Below, piece by piece: positions 12,241-23,864 of a DNA stretch of 38,123 nucleotides. Position numbers and translations under genes: made by a program. The stretch spans positions 1-38,123 of the forward strand of contig NEEC01000242.1 in assembly GCA_002189035.1 (NCBI GenBank), given 5' to 3'. Under the pieces are notes generated by a model that was not told the origin of the DNA, searched no databases, and saw only the letters and a program-made list of their open reading frames with translations. Positions within the stretch are counted from its first letter, which is position 1. The number at the start of each line of letters is the position of its first letter. Source of the stretch: Utricularia gibba (lineage: Eukaryota > Streptophyta > Magnoliopsida > Lamiales > Lentibulariaceae).

Positions 12241-14370
12241 CCGTGTATCTTGTTTGCATCAATTTCGAGAACGAGAAGCACATTATTAAACGCAGCCACC
12301 AAGGAAGGACACGGAAGACACTTTTCGTTGTGGTTGTTTTTAATATGTCCACAGTTATCGGAAAAACGTAACTCCATATGATATACTTGGAGCACGAATA
12401 GGCTTCCCAATGGTGTGCTATGAAGAGTAAGGCTCTACATGTTTTGGAAGAGGTGCTTCGTGGACCAGGATGTGCGACATAGTCATTTCATTGCGCATCA
12501 CCATTCGGGTGCAGCCGAAAAATCACACGTGCACCGGATTTGTTAAAAAAAATATTTACGCATATCCTGAGTATACAACAGTGTTGGGATAAGTGATGCC
12601 ACGAAATTCATGATGTAACATGTGACTTTTTTCCATCTTGATCGCATATCCGATGAAGTTTGACACCATATGTTTTGGCTGTTGATTGATTCAATTAGTT
12701 GCTATGATACTTCTGATTCTTGATGCACCATTCCATACACCATGTCTCTAGTGGCTATTTGATTCTTTTGCCGTGTATCTTGTTTGCATCAATTTCGAGA
12801 ACGAGAAGCACATTATTAAACGCAGCCACCAAGGAAGGACACGGAAGACACTTTTCGTTGAGGTTGTTTTTAATATGTCCACAGTTATCGGAAAAACGTA
12901 ACTCCATATGATATTACTTGAGCACGAATAAAGCTTCCCAATGGTGTGCTATGAAGAGTAAGGCTCTACATGTTTTCGAAGAGGTGCTTCGTGGACAGGA
13001 TGTGCGACATAGTCATTTCATTGCGCATCACCATTCGGGATGCAGCCGAAAAATCACACGTGCACCGGATTTGTTAAAAATAAATATTTACGCATATCCT
13101 GAGTATACAACAGTGTTGGGATAAGTGATGCCACGAAATTCATGATGTAACATGTGACTTTTTTCCATCTTGATCGCATATCCGATGAAGTTTGACACCA
13201 TATGTTTTGGCTGTTGATTGATTCAATTAGTTGCTATGATACTTCTGATTCTTGATGCACCATTCCCTTACACCATGTCTCTAGTGGCTATTTGATTCTT
13301 TTGCCGTGTATCCCATTTGCATCAATGTCGAGAACGAGAAGCACATTATTAAACGCAGCCACCAAGGAAGGACACGGAAGACACTTTCGTTGAGGTTGTT
13401 TTTAATATGTCCACAGTTATCGGAAAAACGTAACTCCATATGATATTACTTGGAGCACGAATAAAGCTTCCCAATGGTGTGCTATGAAGAGTAAGGCTCT
13501 ACATGTTTTCGAAGAGGTGCTTCGTGGACCAGGATGTGCGACATAGTCATTTCATTGCGCATCACCATTCGGGATGCAGCCGAAAAATCACACGTGCACC
13601 GGATTTGTTAAAAATAAATATTTACGCATATCCTGAGTATACAACAGTGTTGGGATAAGTGATGCCACGAAATTCATGATGTAACATGTGACTTTTTTCC
13701 ATCTTGATCGCATATCCGATGAAGTTTGACACCATATGTTTTGGCTGTTGATTGATTCAATTAGTTGCTATGATACTTCTGATTCTTGATGCACCATTCC
13801 CTACACCATGTCTCTAGTGGCTATTTGATTCTTTTGCCGTGTATCCCATTTGCATCAATGTCGAGAACGAGAAGCACATTATTAAACGCAGCCACCAAGG
13901 AAGGACACGGAAGACACTTTTCGTTGAGGTTGTTTTTAATATGTCCACAGTTATCGGAAAAACGTAACTCCATATGATATTACTTGGAGCACGAATAAAG
14001 CTTCCCAATGGTGTGCTATGAAGAGTAAGGCTCTACATGTTTTCGAAGAGGTGCTTCGTGGACCAGGATGTGCGACATAGTCATTTCATTGCGCATCACC
14101 ATTCGGGATGCAGCGAAAAATCACACGTGCACCGGATTTGTTAAAAATAAATATTTACGCATATCCTGAGTATACAACAGTGTTGGGATAAGTGATGCCA
14201 CGAAATTCATGATGTAACATGTGACTTTTTTCCATCTTGATCGCATATCCGATGAAGTTTGACACCATATGTTTTGGCTGTTGATTGATTCAATTAGTTG
14301 CTATGATACTTCTGATTCTTGATGCACCATTCCCTTACACCATGTCTCTAGTGGCTATTTGATTCTTTTG
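12241..14370 (+). repeat. A-domain HOR copy 6, four monomers (M23-M26)
   Basis: Monomers start at 12241, 12771, 13304 and 13837. M23 is class 1: CTTGTTTGC, CAATTTCG, GTTGTGGTTG, TTTTGGAAG and GGGTGCAGCCGAA, with CACGAATAGGCTTCCC in place of the usual AAGCTT region. M24 is class 2 by its preceding CATACACC and a modified CTTGAGCACG, but it has CTTGTTTGC. M25 and M26 are class 3/4 with CCCATTTGC. M23 lacks the TTTGTTTTAAT state found in most other class-1 units. Confidence 0.74.
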
Positions 14371-16500
14371 CCGTGTATCTTGTTTGCATCAATTTCGAGA
14401 ACGAGAAGCACATTATTAAACGCAGCCACCAAGGAAGGACACGTAAGACACTTTTCGTTGAGGTTTGTTTTAATATGTCCACAGTTATCGGAAAAACGTA
14501 ACTCCATATGATATTACTTGGAGCACGAATAAAGCTTCCAATGGTGTGCTATGAAGAGTAAGGCTCTACATGTTTTCGAAGAGGTGCTTCGTGGACCAGG
14601 ATGTGCGACATAGTCATTTCATTGCGCATCACCATTCGGGATGCAGCCTAAAAAATCACACGTGCACCGGATTTGTTAAAAATAAATATTTACGCATATC
14701 CTGAGTATACAACAGTGTTGGGATAAGTGATGCCACGAAATTCATGATGTAACATGTGACTTTTTTCCATCTTGATCGCATATCCGATGAAGTTTGACAC
14801 CATATGTTTTGGCTGTTGATTGATTCAATTAGTTGCTATGATACTTCTGATTCTTGATGCACCATTCCCATACACCATGTCTCTAGTGGCTATTTGATTC
14901 TTTTGCCGTGTATCTTTGCATCAATGTCGAGAACGAGAAGCACATTATTAAACGCAGCCACCAAGGAAGGACACGGAAGACACTTTCGTTGAGGTTGTTT
15001 TTAATATGTCCACAGTTATCGGAAAAACGTAACTCCATATGATATTACTTGGAGCACGAATAAAGCTTCCCAATGGTGTGCTATGAAGAGTAAGGCTCTA
15101 CATGTTTTCGAAGAGGTGCTTCGTGGACCAGGATGTGCGACATAGTCATTTCATTGCGCATCACCATTCGGGATGCAGCCGAAAAATCACACGTGCACCG
15201 GATTTGTTAAAAATAAATATTTACGCATATCCTGAGTATACAACAGTGTTGGGATAAGTGATGCCACGAAATTCATGATGTAACATGTGACTTTTTTTCC
15301 ATCTTGATCGCATATCCGATGAAGTTTGACACCATATGTTTTGGCTGTTGATTGATTCAATTAGTTGCTATGATACTTCTGATTCTTGATGCACCATTCC
15401 CTTACACCATGTCTCTAGTGGCTATTTGATTCTTTTGCCGTGTATCCCATTTGCATCAATGTCGAGAACGAGAAGCACATTATTAAACGCAGCCACCAAG
15501 GAAGGACACGGAAGACACTTTCGTTGAGGTTGTTTTTAATATGTCCACAGTTATCGGAAAAACGTAACTCCATATGATATTACTTGGAGCACGAATAAAG
15601 CTTCCCAATGGTGTGCTATGAAGAGTAAGGCTCTACATGTTTTCGAAGAGGTGCTTCGTGGACCAGGATGTGCGACATAGTCATTTCATTGCGCATCACC
15701 ATTCGGGATGCAGCCGAAAAATCACACGTGCACCGGATTTGTTAAAAATAAATATTTACGCATATCCTGAGTATACAACAGTGTTGGGATAAGTGATGCC
15801 ACGAAATTCATGATGTAACATGTGACTTTTTTCCATCTTGATCGCATATCCGATGAAGTTTGACACCATATGTTTTGGCTGTTGATTGATTCAATTAGTT
15901 GCTATGATACTTCTGATTCTTGATGCACCATTCCCTTACACCATGTCTCTAGTGGCTATTTGATTCTTTTGCCGTGTATCCCATTTGCATCAATGTCGAG
16001 AACGAGAAGCACATTATTAAACGCAGCCACCAAGGAAGGACACGGAAGACACTTTCGTTGAGGTTGTTTTTAATATGTCCACAGTTATCGGAAAACGTAA
16101 CTCCATATGATATTACTTGGAGCACGAATAAAGCTTCCCAATGGTGTGCTATGAAGAGTAAGGCTCTACATGTTTTCGAAGAGGTGCTTCGTGGACCAGG
16201 ATGTGCGACATAGTCATTTCATTGCGCATCACCATTCGGGATGCAGCCGAAAAATCACACGTGCACCGGATTTGTTAAAAATAAATATTTACGCATATCC
16301 TGAGTATACAACAGTGTTGGGATAGTGATGCCACGAAATTCATGATGTAACATGTGACTTTTTTCCATCTTGATCGCATATCCGATGAAGTTTGACACCA
16401 TATGTTTTGGCTGTTGATTGATTCAATTAGTTGCTATGATACTTCTGATTCTTGATGCACCATTCCACACCATGTCTCTAGTGGCTATTTGATTCTTTTG
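14371..16500 (+). repeat. A-domain HOR copy 7, four monomers (M27-M30)
   Basis: Monomers start at 14371, 14906, 15438 and 15972. M27 is class 1: CTTGTTTGC, CAATTTCG, CACGTAAGAC, TTTGTTTTAAT and B-like GCAGCCTAA. M28 is class 2, with preceding CATACACC and the short CTTTGC form. M29 and M30 are class 3/4 with CCCATTTGC and both have ACTTTCG, one T short. Confidence 0.77.
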
Positions 16501-17563
16501 CCGTGTATCCTTTGCATCAATGTCGAGAACGAGAAGCACATTATTAAACGCAGCCACCAAGGAAGGACACGGAAGACACTTTTCGTTGAGGTTTGTTTTA
16601 ATATGTCCACAGTTATCGGAAAACGTAACTCCATATGATATACTTGGAGCACGAATAAAGCTTCCCAATGGTGTGCTATGAAGAGTAGGCTCTACATGTT
16701 TTCGAAGAGGTGCTTCGTGGACCAGGATGTGCGACATAGTCATTTCATTGCGCATCACCATTCGGGATGCAGCCTAAAATCACACGTGCACTGGATTTGT
16801 TAAAAATAAATATTTACGCATATCCTGAGTATACAACAGTGTTGGGATAAGTGATGCCACGAAATTCATGATGTAACATGTGACTTTTTTCCATCTTGAT
16901 CGCATATCCGATGAAGTTTGACACCATATGTTTTGGCTGTTGATTGATTCAATTAGTTGCCATGATACTTCTGATTCTTGATGCACCATTCCCATACACC
17001 ATGTCTCTAGTGGCTATTTGATTCTTTTGCCGTGTATCTTGTTTGCATCAATTCGAGAACGAGAAGCACATATTAAACGCAGCCACCAAGGAAGGACACG
17101 GAAGACACTTTTCGTTGAGGTTGTTTTTTAATATGTCCACAGTTATCGGAAAAACGTAACTCCATATGATATTACTTGAAGCACGAATAAAGCTTCCCAA
17201 TGGTGTGCTATGAAAGAGTAAGGCTCTACATGTTTTCGAAGAGGTGCTTCGTGGACCAGGATGTGCGACATAGTCATTTCATTGCGCATCACCATTCGGG
17301 ATGCAGCCGAAAAATCACACGTGCACCGGATTTGTTAAAAATAAATATTTACGCATATCCTGAGTATACAACAGTGTTGGGATAAGTGATGCCAAAATTC
17401 ATGATGTAACATGTGACTTTTTTCCATCTTGATCGCATATCCGATGAAGTTTGACACCATATGTTTTGGCTGTTGATTGATTTCAATTAGTTGCCATGAT
17501 ACTTCTGATTCTTGATGCACCATTCCCATACACCATGTCTCTAGTGGCTATTTGATTCTTTTG
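16501..17563 (+). repeat. A-domain HOR copy 8, cut short at the A/B switch (M31-M32)
   Basis: Monomers start at 16501 and 17030. M31 has the class-1 state TTTGTTTTAAT and B-like GCAGCCTAA and CACTGGATTTG, but the short CCTTTGC form. M32 is class 2: it is preceded by CATACACC, has CACATATTAAAC and CTTGAAGCACG, and is otherwise A-type through most of its body. TTGCCATGATAC, a B-associated state, appears at both monomer ends here. The expected class 3/4 units are absent, so the array passes to B halfway through a four-monomer unit. Confidence 0.72.
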
Positions 17564-20500
17564 CCGTGTATCTTTGCATCAATTTCGAGAACGAGAAGCA
17601 CAATATTAAACGCAGGGAAGGACACGTAAGACACTTTTCGTTGTGGTTTGTTTTTAATATGTCCACAGTTATCGGACAAACGAAACTCCAAATTATACTA
17701 CTTGGAGCTCGAATCGGGCTTCCCAATGGTGTGCTATGAAGAGTTAGGATCTGCATGTTTTGGAAGAGGTGCTTCGTGGACCAGGATGTGCGATAGTCAT
17801 TTCATTGCGCATCACCATTCGGGGTGCAGCCTAAAAATCACACGTGCACTGGATTCGTTAAAAGTAAACATTTTTGCGTACCTGGAGTATAATAGTGTTG
17901 GGATAAGTGATGCCGAAATTCATGATGTAACATGTGACTTTTTTCCATCTTGATCGCATATCCGATGAAGTTTGACACCATATGTTTGTTGATTGATGCA
18001 ATTAGTTGCTATGATACTTCTGATTCTTGATGCACCATTCCATACACCATGTCTCTAGTGGCTATTTGATTCTTTTGCCGTGTATCTTTGCATCAATTTC
18101 GAGAACGAGAAGCACAATATTAAACGCAGCCACAAGGAAGGCGTAAGACACTTTTCGTTGTGGTTTGTTTTTAATATGTCCAAGTTATGGGAAACGAACT
18201 CCAAATTATACTACTTGGAGCGAATCGGGCTTCCCAATGGTGTGCTATGAAGAGTTAGGATCTGCATGTTTTGGAAGAGGTGCTTCGTGGACCAGGATGT
18301 GCGACCTAGTCATTTCATTGCGCATCACCATTCGGGGTGCAGCCTAAAAATCACACGTGCACTGGATTCGTTAAAAATAAATATTTTGCATACCTGAGTA
18401 TAATAGTGTTGGGATAAGTGATGCCACGAAATTCATGATGTAACATGTGACTTTTTCCATCTTGATCGCATATCCGATGAAGTTTGACACCATATGTTTT
18501 GGCTGTTGATTGATTCAATTAGTTGCCATGATACTTCTGATTCTTGATGCACCATTCCATACACCATGTCTCTAGTGGCTATTTGATTCTTTTGCCGTGT
18601 ATCTTTTGCAATTTCGAGAACGAGAAGCACATATTAAACGCAGCCACCAAGGAAGGACACGTAAGACACTTTTCGTTGTGGTTTGTTTTTAATATGTCCA
18701 CAGTTATCGGACAAACGAAACTCCAAATTATACTACTTGGAGCTCGAATCGGGCTTCCCAATGGTGTGCTATGAAGAGTTAGGATCTGCATGTTTTGGAA
18801 GAGGTGCTTCGTGGACCAGGATGTGCGACCTAGTCATTTCATTGCGCATCACCATTCGGGGTGCAGCCTAAAAATCACACGTTGGATTCGTTAAAAGTAA
18901 ACATTTTTGCGTACCTGGTGTATAATAGTGTTGGGATAAGTGATGCCACGAAATTCATGATGTAACATGTGACTTTTTTCCATCTTGATCGCATATCCGA
19001 TGAAGTTTGACACCATATGTTTTGGCTGTTGATTGATTCAATTAGTTGCCATGATACTTCTGATTCTTGATGCACATTCCCATACACCATGTCTCTAGTG
19101 GCTATTTGATTCTTTTGCCGTGTATCTTGTTTGCATCAATTTCGAGAACGAGAAGCACAATATTAAACGCAGCCACCAAGGAAGGACACGTAAGACACTT
19201 TTCGTTGTGGTTTGTTTTTAATATGTCCACAGTTATCGGACAAACGAAACTCCAAATTATACTACTTGGAGCTCGAATCGGGCTTCCCAATGGTGTGCTA
19301 TGAAGAGTTAGGATCTGCATGTTTTGGAAGAGGTGCTTCGTGGACCAGGATGTGCGACCTAGTCATTTCATTGCGCATCACCATTCGGGTGCAGCCTAAA
19401 AATCACACGTGCACTGGATTCGTTAAAAGTAAACATTTTTGCGTACCTGGTGTATAATAGTGTTGGGATAAGTGATGCCACGAAATTCATGATGTAACAT
19501 GTGACTTTTTTCCATCTTGTCGCATCCGATGAAGTTTGACACATATGTTTTGGCTGTTGATTGATGCAATTAGTTGCTATGATACTTCTGATTCTTGATG
19601 CACCATTCCCATACACCATGTCTCTAGTGGCTATTTGATTCTTTTGCCGTGTATCTTGTTTGCATCAATTTCGAGAACGAGAAGCACATTATTAAACGCA
19701 GCCACCAAGGAAGGACACGTAAGACTTTTCGTTGTGGTTTGTTTTTAATATGTCCAAGTTATGGACAAACTCCAAATTATACTACTTGGAGCTCGAATCG
19801 GGCTTCCCAATGGTGTGCTATGAAGAGTTAGGATCTGCATGTTTTGGAAGAGGTGCTTCGTGGACCAGGATGTGCGACCTAGTCATTTCATTGCGCATCA
19901 CCATTCGGGGTGCAGCCTAAAAATCACACGTGCACTGGATTCGTTAAAAGTAAACATTTTTGCGTACCTGGAGTATAAGTGTTGGGATAAGTGATGCCAC
20001 GAAATTCATGATGTAACATGTGACTTTTTTCCATCTTGATCGCATATCCGATGAAGTTTGACACCATATGTTTTGGCTGTTGATTGATGCAATTAGTTGC
20101 TATGATACTTCTGATTCTTGATGCACCATTCCCATACACCATGTCTCTAGTGGCTATTTGATTCTTTTCCGTGTATCTTTGCATCAATTTCGAGAACGAG
20201 AAGCACATATTAAACGCAGCCACCAAGGAAGGACACGTAAGACACTTTTCGTTGTGGTTTGTTTTTAATATGTCCACAGTTATCGGACAAACGAAACTCC
20301 AAATTATACTACTTGGAGCTCGAATCGGGCTTCCCAATGGTGTGCTATGAAGAGTTAGGATCTGCATGTTTTGGAAGAGGTGCTTCGTGGACCAGGATGT
20401 GCGATAGTCATTTCATTGCGCATCACCATTCGGGGTGCAGCCTAAAAATCACACGTGCACTGGATTCGTTAAAAGTAAACATTTTTGCGTACCTGGTGTA

Positions 20501-21206
20501 TAATAGTGTTGGGATAAGTGATGCCACGAAATTCATGATGTAACATGTGACTTTTTTCCATCTTGATCGCATATCCGATGAAGTTTGACACCATATGTTT
20601 TGGCTGTTGATTGATGCAATTAGTTGCTATGATACTTCTGATTCTTGATGTCTCTAGTGGCTATTTGATTCTTTTGCCGTGTATCTTTGCATCAATTTCG
20701 AGAACGAGAAGCACAATATTAAACGCAGCCACCAAGGAAGGACACGTAAGACACTTTTCGTTGTGGTTTGTTTTTAATATGTCCACAGTTATCGGACAAA
20801 CGAAACTCCAAATTATACTACTTGGAGCTCGAATCGGGCTTCCCAATGGTGTGCTATGAAGAGTTAGGATCTGCATGTTTTGGAAGAGGTGCTTCGTGGA
20901 CCAGGATGTGCGACCTAGTCATTTCATTGCGCATCACCATTCGGGGTGCAGCCTAAAAATCACACGTGCACTGGATTCGTTAAAAGTAAACATTTTTGCG
21001 TACCTGGTGTATAATAGTGTTGGGATAAGTGATGCCACGAAATTCATGATGTAACATGTGACTTTTTTCCATCTTGATCGCATATCCGATGAAGTTTGAC
21101 ACCATATGTTTTGGCTGTTGATTGATGCAATTAGTTGCTATGATACTTCTGATTCTTGATGCACCATTCCCTTACACATGTCTCTAGTGGTTATTTGATT
21201 CTTTTG
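17564..21206 (+). repeat. Junction-proximal B monomers, short and deletion-rich (M33-M39)
   Basis: Monomers start at 17564, 18078, 18595, 19118, 19647, 20169 and 20677. Their lengths are 514, 517, 523, 529, 522, 508 and 530 bp, against about 531 for typical B units. Visible losses: CGCAGGGAAGG in M33 (near 17611); CACAAGGAAGGCG in M34; ACGTTGGATTCG in M35 (near 18879); CATCTTGTCGCATCC in M36; ATGGACAAACTCC in M37; and a 20-bp gap after 20650 in M38. M33 and M38, five units apart, share GCGATAGTC, which lacks two bases of the usual GCGACATAGTC or GCGACCTAGTC. M34 carries an A-like AAAATAAATATTTTGC patch. Confidence 0.85.
20641..20660 (+). other. 20-bp deletion in monomer M38, flanked by ATG microhomology
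   Basis: Here CTTGATG joins directly to TCTCTAG. Neighbouring monomers have about 20 further bases between them, running from CACCATTCCC to ACACCATG. The lost segment is bounded by ATG on both sides, so one ATG copy remains at the joint. This is a typical footprint of slippage or microhomology-mediated loss. It makes M38 the shortest complete monomer in the window (508 bp). Confidence 0.85.
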
Positions 21207-23864
21207 CCGTGTATCCTTTGCATCAATTTCGAGAACGAGAAGCACATTATTAAACGCAGCCACCAAGGAAGGACACGTAAGACACTTTTCGTTGTGGTTT
21301 GTTTTTAATATGTCCACAGTTATGGGACAAACGAACTCCAAATTATACTACTTGGAGCACGAATAGGGCTTCCCAATGGTGTGCTATGAAGAGTTAGGAT
21401 CTGCATGTTTTGGAAGAGGTGCTTCGTGGACCAGGATGTGCGACCTAGTCATTTCATTGCGCATCACCATTCGGGGTGCAGCCTAAAAATCACACGTGCA
21501 CTGGATTCGTTAAAAGTAAACATTTTTGCGTACCTGGAGTATAATAGTGTTGGGATAAGTGATGCCACGAAATTCATGATGTAACATGTGACTTTTTTCC
21601 ATCTTGATCGCATATCCGATGAAGTTTGACACCATATGTTTTGGCTGTTGATTGATTCAATTAGTTGCCATGATACTTCTGATTCTTGATGCACCATTCC
21701 CATACACCATGTCTCTAGTGGCTATTTGATTCTTTTGCCGTGTATCTTTGCATCAATTTCGAGAACGAGAAGCACAATATTAAACGCAGCCACCAAGGAA
21801 GGACACGTAAGACACTTTTCGTTGTGGTTTGTTTTTAATATGTCCACAGTTATCGGACAAACGAAACTCCAAATTATACTACTTGGAGCTCGAATCGGGC
21901 TTCCCAATGGTGTGCTATGAAGAGTTAGGATCTGCATGTTTTGGAAGAGGTGCTTCGTGGACCAGGATGTGCGACATAGTCATTTCATTGCGCATCACCA
22001 TTCGGGGTGCAGCCTAAAAATCACACGTGCACTGGATTCGTTAAAAGTAAACATTTTTGCGTACCTGGAGTATAATAGTGTTGGGATAAGTGATGCCACG
22101 AAATTCATGATGTAACATGTGACTTTTTTCCATCTTGATCGCATATCCGATGAAGTTTGACACCATATGTTTTGGCTGTTGATTGATTCAATTAGTTGCC
22201 ATGATACTTCTGATTCTTGATGCACCATTCCCATACACCATGTCTCTAGTGGCTATTTGATTCTTTTGCCGTGTATCTTGTTTGCATCAATTTCGAGAAC
22301 GAGAAGCACAATATTAAACGCAGCCACCAAGGAAGGACACGTAAGACACTTTTCGTTGTGGTTTGTTTTTAATATGTCCACAGTTATCGGACAAACGAAA
22401 CTCCAAATTATACTACTTGGAGCTCGAATCGGGCTTCCCAATGGTGTGCTATGAAGAGTTAGGATCTGCATGTTTTGGAAGAGGTGCTTCGTGGACCAGG
22501 ATGTGCGACCTAGTCATTTCATTGCGCATCACCATTCGGGTGCAGCCTAAAAATCACACGTGCACTGGATTCGTTAAAAGTAAACATTTTTGCGTACCTG
22601 GTGTATAAAGTGTTGGGATAAGTGATGCCACGAAATTCATGATGTAACATGTGACTTTTTTCCATCTTGATCGCATATCCGATGAAGTTTGACACCATAT
22701 GTTTTGGCTGTTGATTGATGCAATTAGTTGCTATGATACTTCTGATTCTTGATGCACCATTCCCTTACACCATGTCTCTAGTGGCTATTTGATTCTTTTG
22801 CCGTGTATCTTGTTTGCATCAATTTCGAGAACGAGAAGCACAATATTAAACGCAGCCACCAAGGAAGGACACGTAAGACACTTTTCGTTGTGGTTTGTTT
22901 TTAATATGTCCACAGTTATCGGACAAACGAAACTCCAAATTATACTACTTGGAGCTCGAATCGGGCTTCCCAATGGTGTGCTATGAAGAGTTAGGATCTG
23001 CATGTTTTGGAAGAGGTGCTTCGTGGACCAGGATGTGCGACCTAGTCATTTCATTGCGCATCACCATTCGGGTGCAGCCTAAAAATCACACGTGCACTGG
23101 ATTCGTTAAAAGTAAACATTTTTGCGTACCTGGTGTATAATAGTGTTGGGATAAGTGATGCCACGAAATTCATGATGTAACATGTGACTTTTTTCCATCT
23201 TGATCGCATATCCGATGAAGTTTGACACCATATGTTTTGGCTGTTGATTGATTCAATTAGTTGCTATGATACTTCTGATTCTTGATGCACCATTCCCATA
23301 CACCATGTCTCTAGTGGCTATTTGATTCTTTTCCGTGTATCTTGTTGCATCAATTTCGAGAACGAGAAGCACAATATTAAACGCAGCCACCAAGGAAGGA
23401 CACGTAAGACACTTTTCGTTGTGGTTTGTTTTTAATATGTCCACAGTTATCGGACAAACGAAACTCCAAATTATACTACTTGGAGCTCGAATCGGGCTTC
23501 CCAATGGTGTGCTATGAAGAGTTAGGATCTGCATGTTTTGGAAGAGGTGCTTCGTGACCAGGATGTGCGACATAGTCATTTCATTGCGCATCACCATTCG
23601 GGGTGCAGCCTAAAAATCACACGTGCACTGGATTCGTTAAAAGTAAACATTTTTGCGTACCTGGAGTATAATAGTGTTGGGATAAGTGATGCCACGAAAT
23701 TCATGATGTAACATGTGACTTTTTTCCATCTTGATCGCATATCCGATGAAGTTTGACACCATATGTTTTGGCTGTTGATTGATGCAATTAGTTGCTATGA
23801 TACTTCTGATTCTTGATGCACCATTCCCATACACCATGTCTCTAGTGGCTATTTGATTCTTTTG
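21207..23864 (+). repeat. B-domain HOR copy 1, five monomers (M40-M44)
   Basis: Monomers start at 21207, 21738, 22269, 22801 and 23333. Scoring the tract after the anchor as short (S: CTTTGC, CCTTTGC and similar) or long (L: CTTGTTTGC), the order is S S L L L. The last one, CTTGTTGC, is one base short. M42 ends with CTTACACC. M44 has TTTTCCGTG (missing G) and CGTGACCAGG (missing G). M40 has A-like GCACGAATAGGGCTTCCC and GGTTATTTG, and so resembles M23 of the A domain at that site. Confidence 0.62.
22933..22954. other. Dyad 3: CTCCAA/TTGGAG inverted repeat in B monomers (example in M43)
   Basis: CTCCAA (22933-22938) and TTGGAG (22949-22954) flank a ten-base AT-rich spacer and overlap GAGCTC at 22952-22957. 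The A counterpart pairs only CTCCA with TGGAG, because the sixth base differs. B thus has a longer dyad here while having shorter versions of dyads 1 and 2. Confidence 0.7.

Larger units (their letters stand above)
1..17563 (+). repeat. Satellite subfamily A domain (M0-M32)
   Basis: This domain holds 32 complete monomers plus the starting fragment, mostly 532-537 bp. Diagnostic A states, in monomer order, are: CAATGTCG, CACATTATTAAA, ACACGGAAGACAC, GTTGAGGTTG, CGGAAAAACGTAAC, CCATATGATATTAC, GCACGAATAAAGCTTCCC, GTAAGGCTCTACATG, TTTTCGAAG, ATGCAGCCGAA, CACCGGATTTG and CGCATATCCTGAGTATAC. Most units carry one AAGCTT and two CATATG sites. Within the domain the monomers fall into positional classes that repeat every four units. 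Class 1 has CTTGTTTGC and TTTGTTTTAAT. Class 2 is preceded by CATACACC. Classes 3 and 4 have CCCATTTGC or CCATTTGC. Confidence 0.93.

Noticed and set aside
19924-20367. Other long minus-strand open frames, including 147 codons here and 131 codons at 36829-37224
   Set aside because: They are copies of the same repeated frames. Indels between monomers are not in multiples of three, so the protein is not preserved from copy to copy.
21538-21552. TATAAT-like promoter element (GTATAATAG) in B monomers
   Set aside because: It has no paired upstream element or downstream gene and recurs once per monomer because the monomer does. It is a chance AT-rich match.
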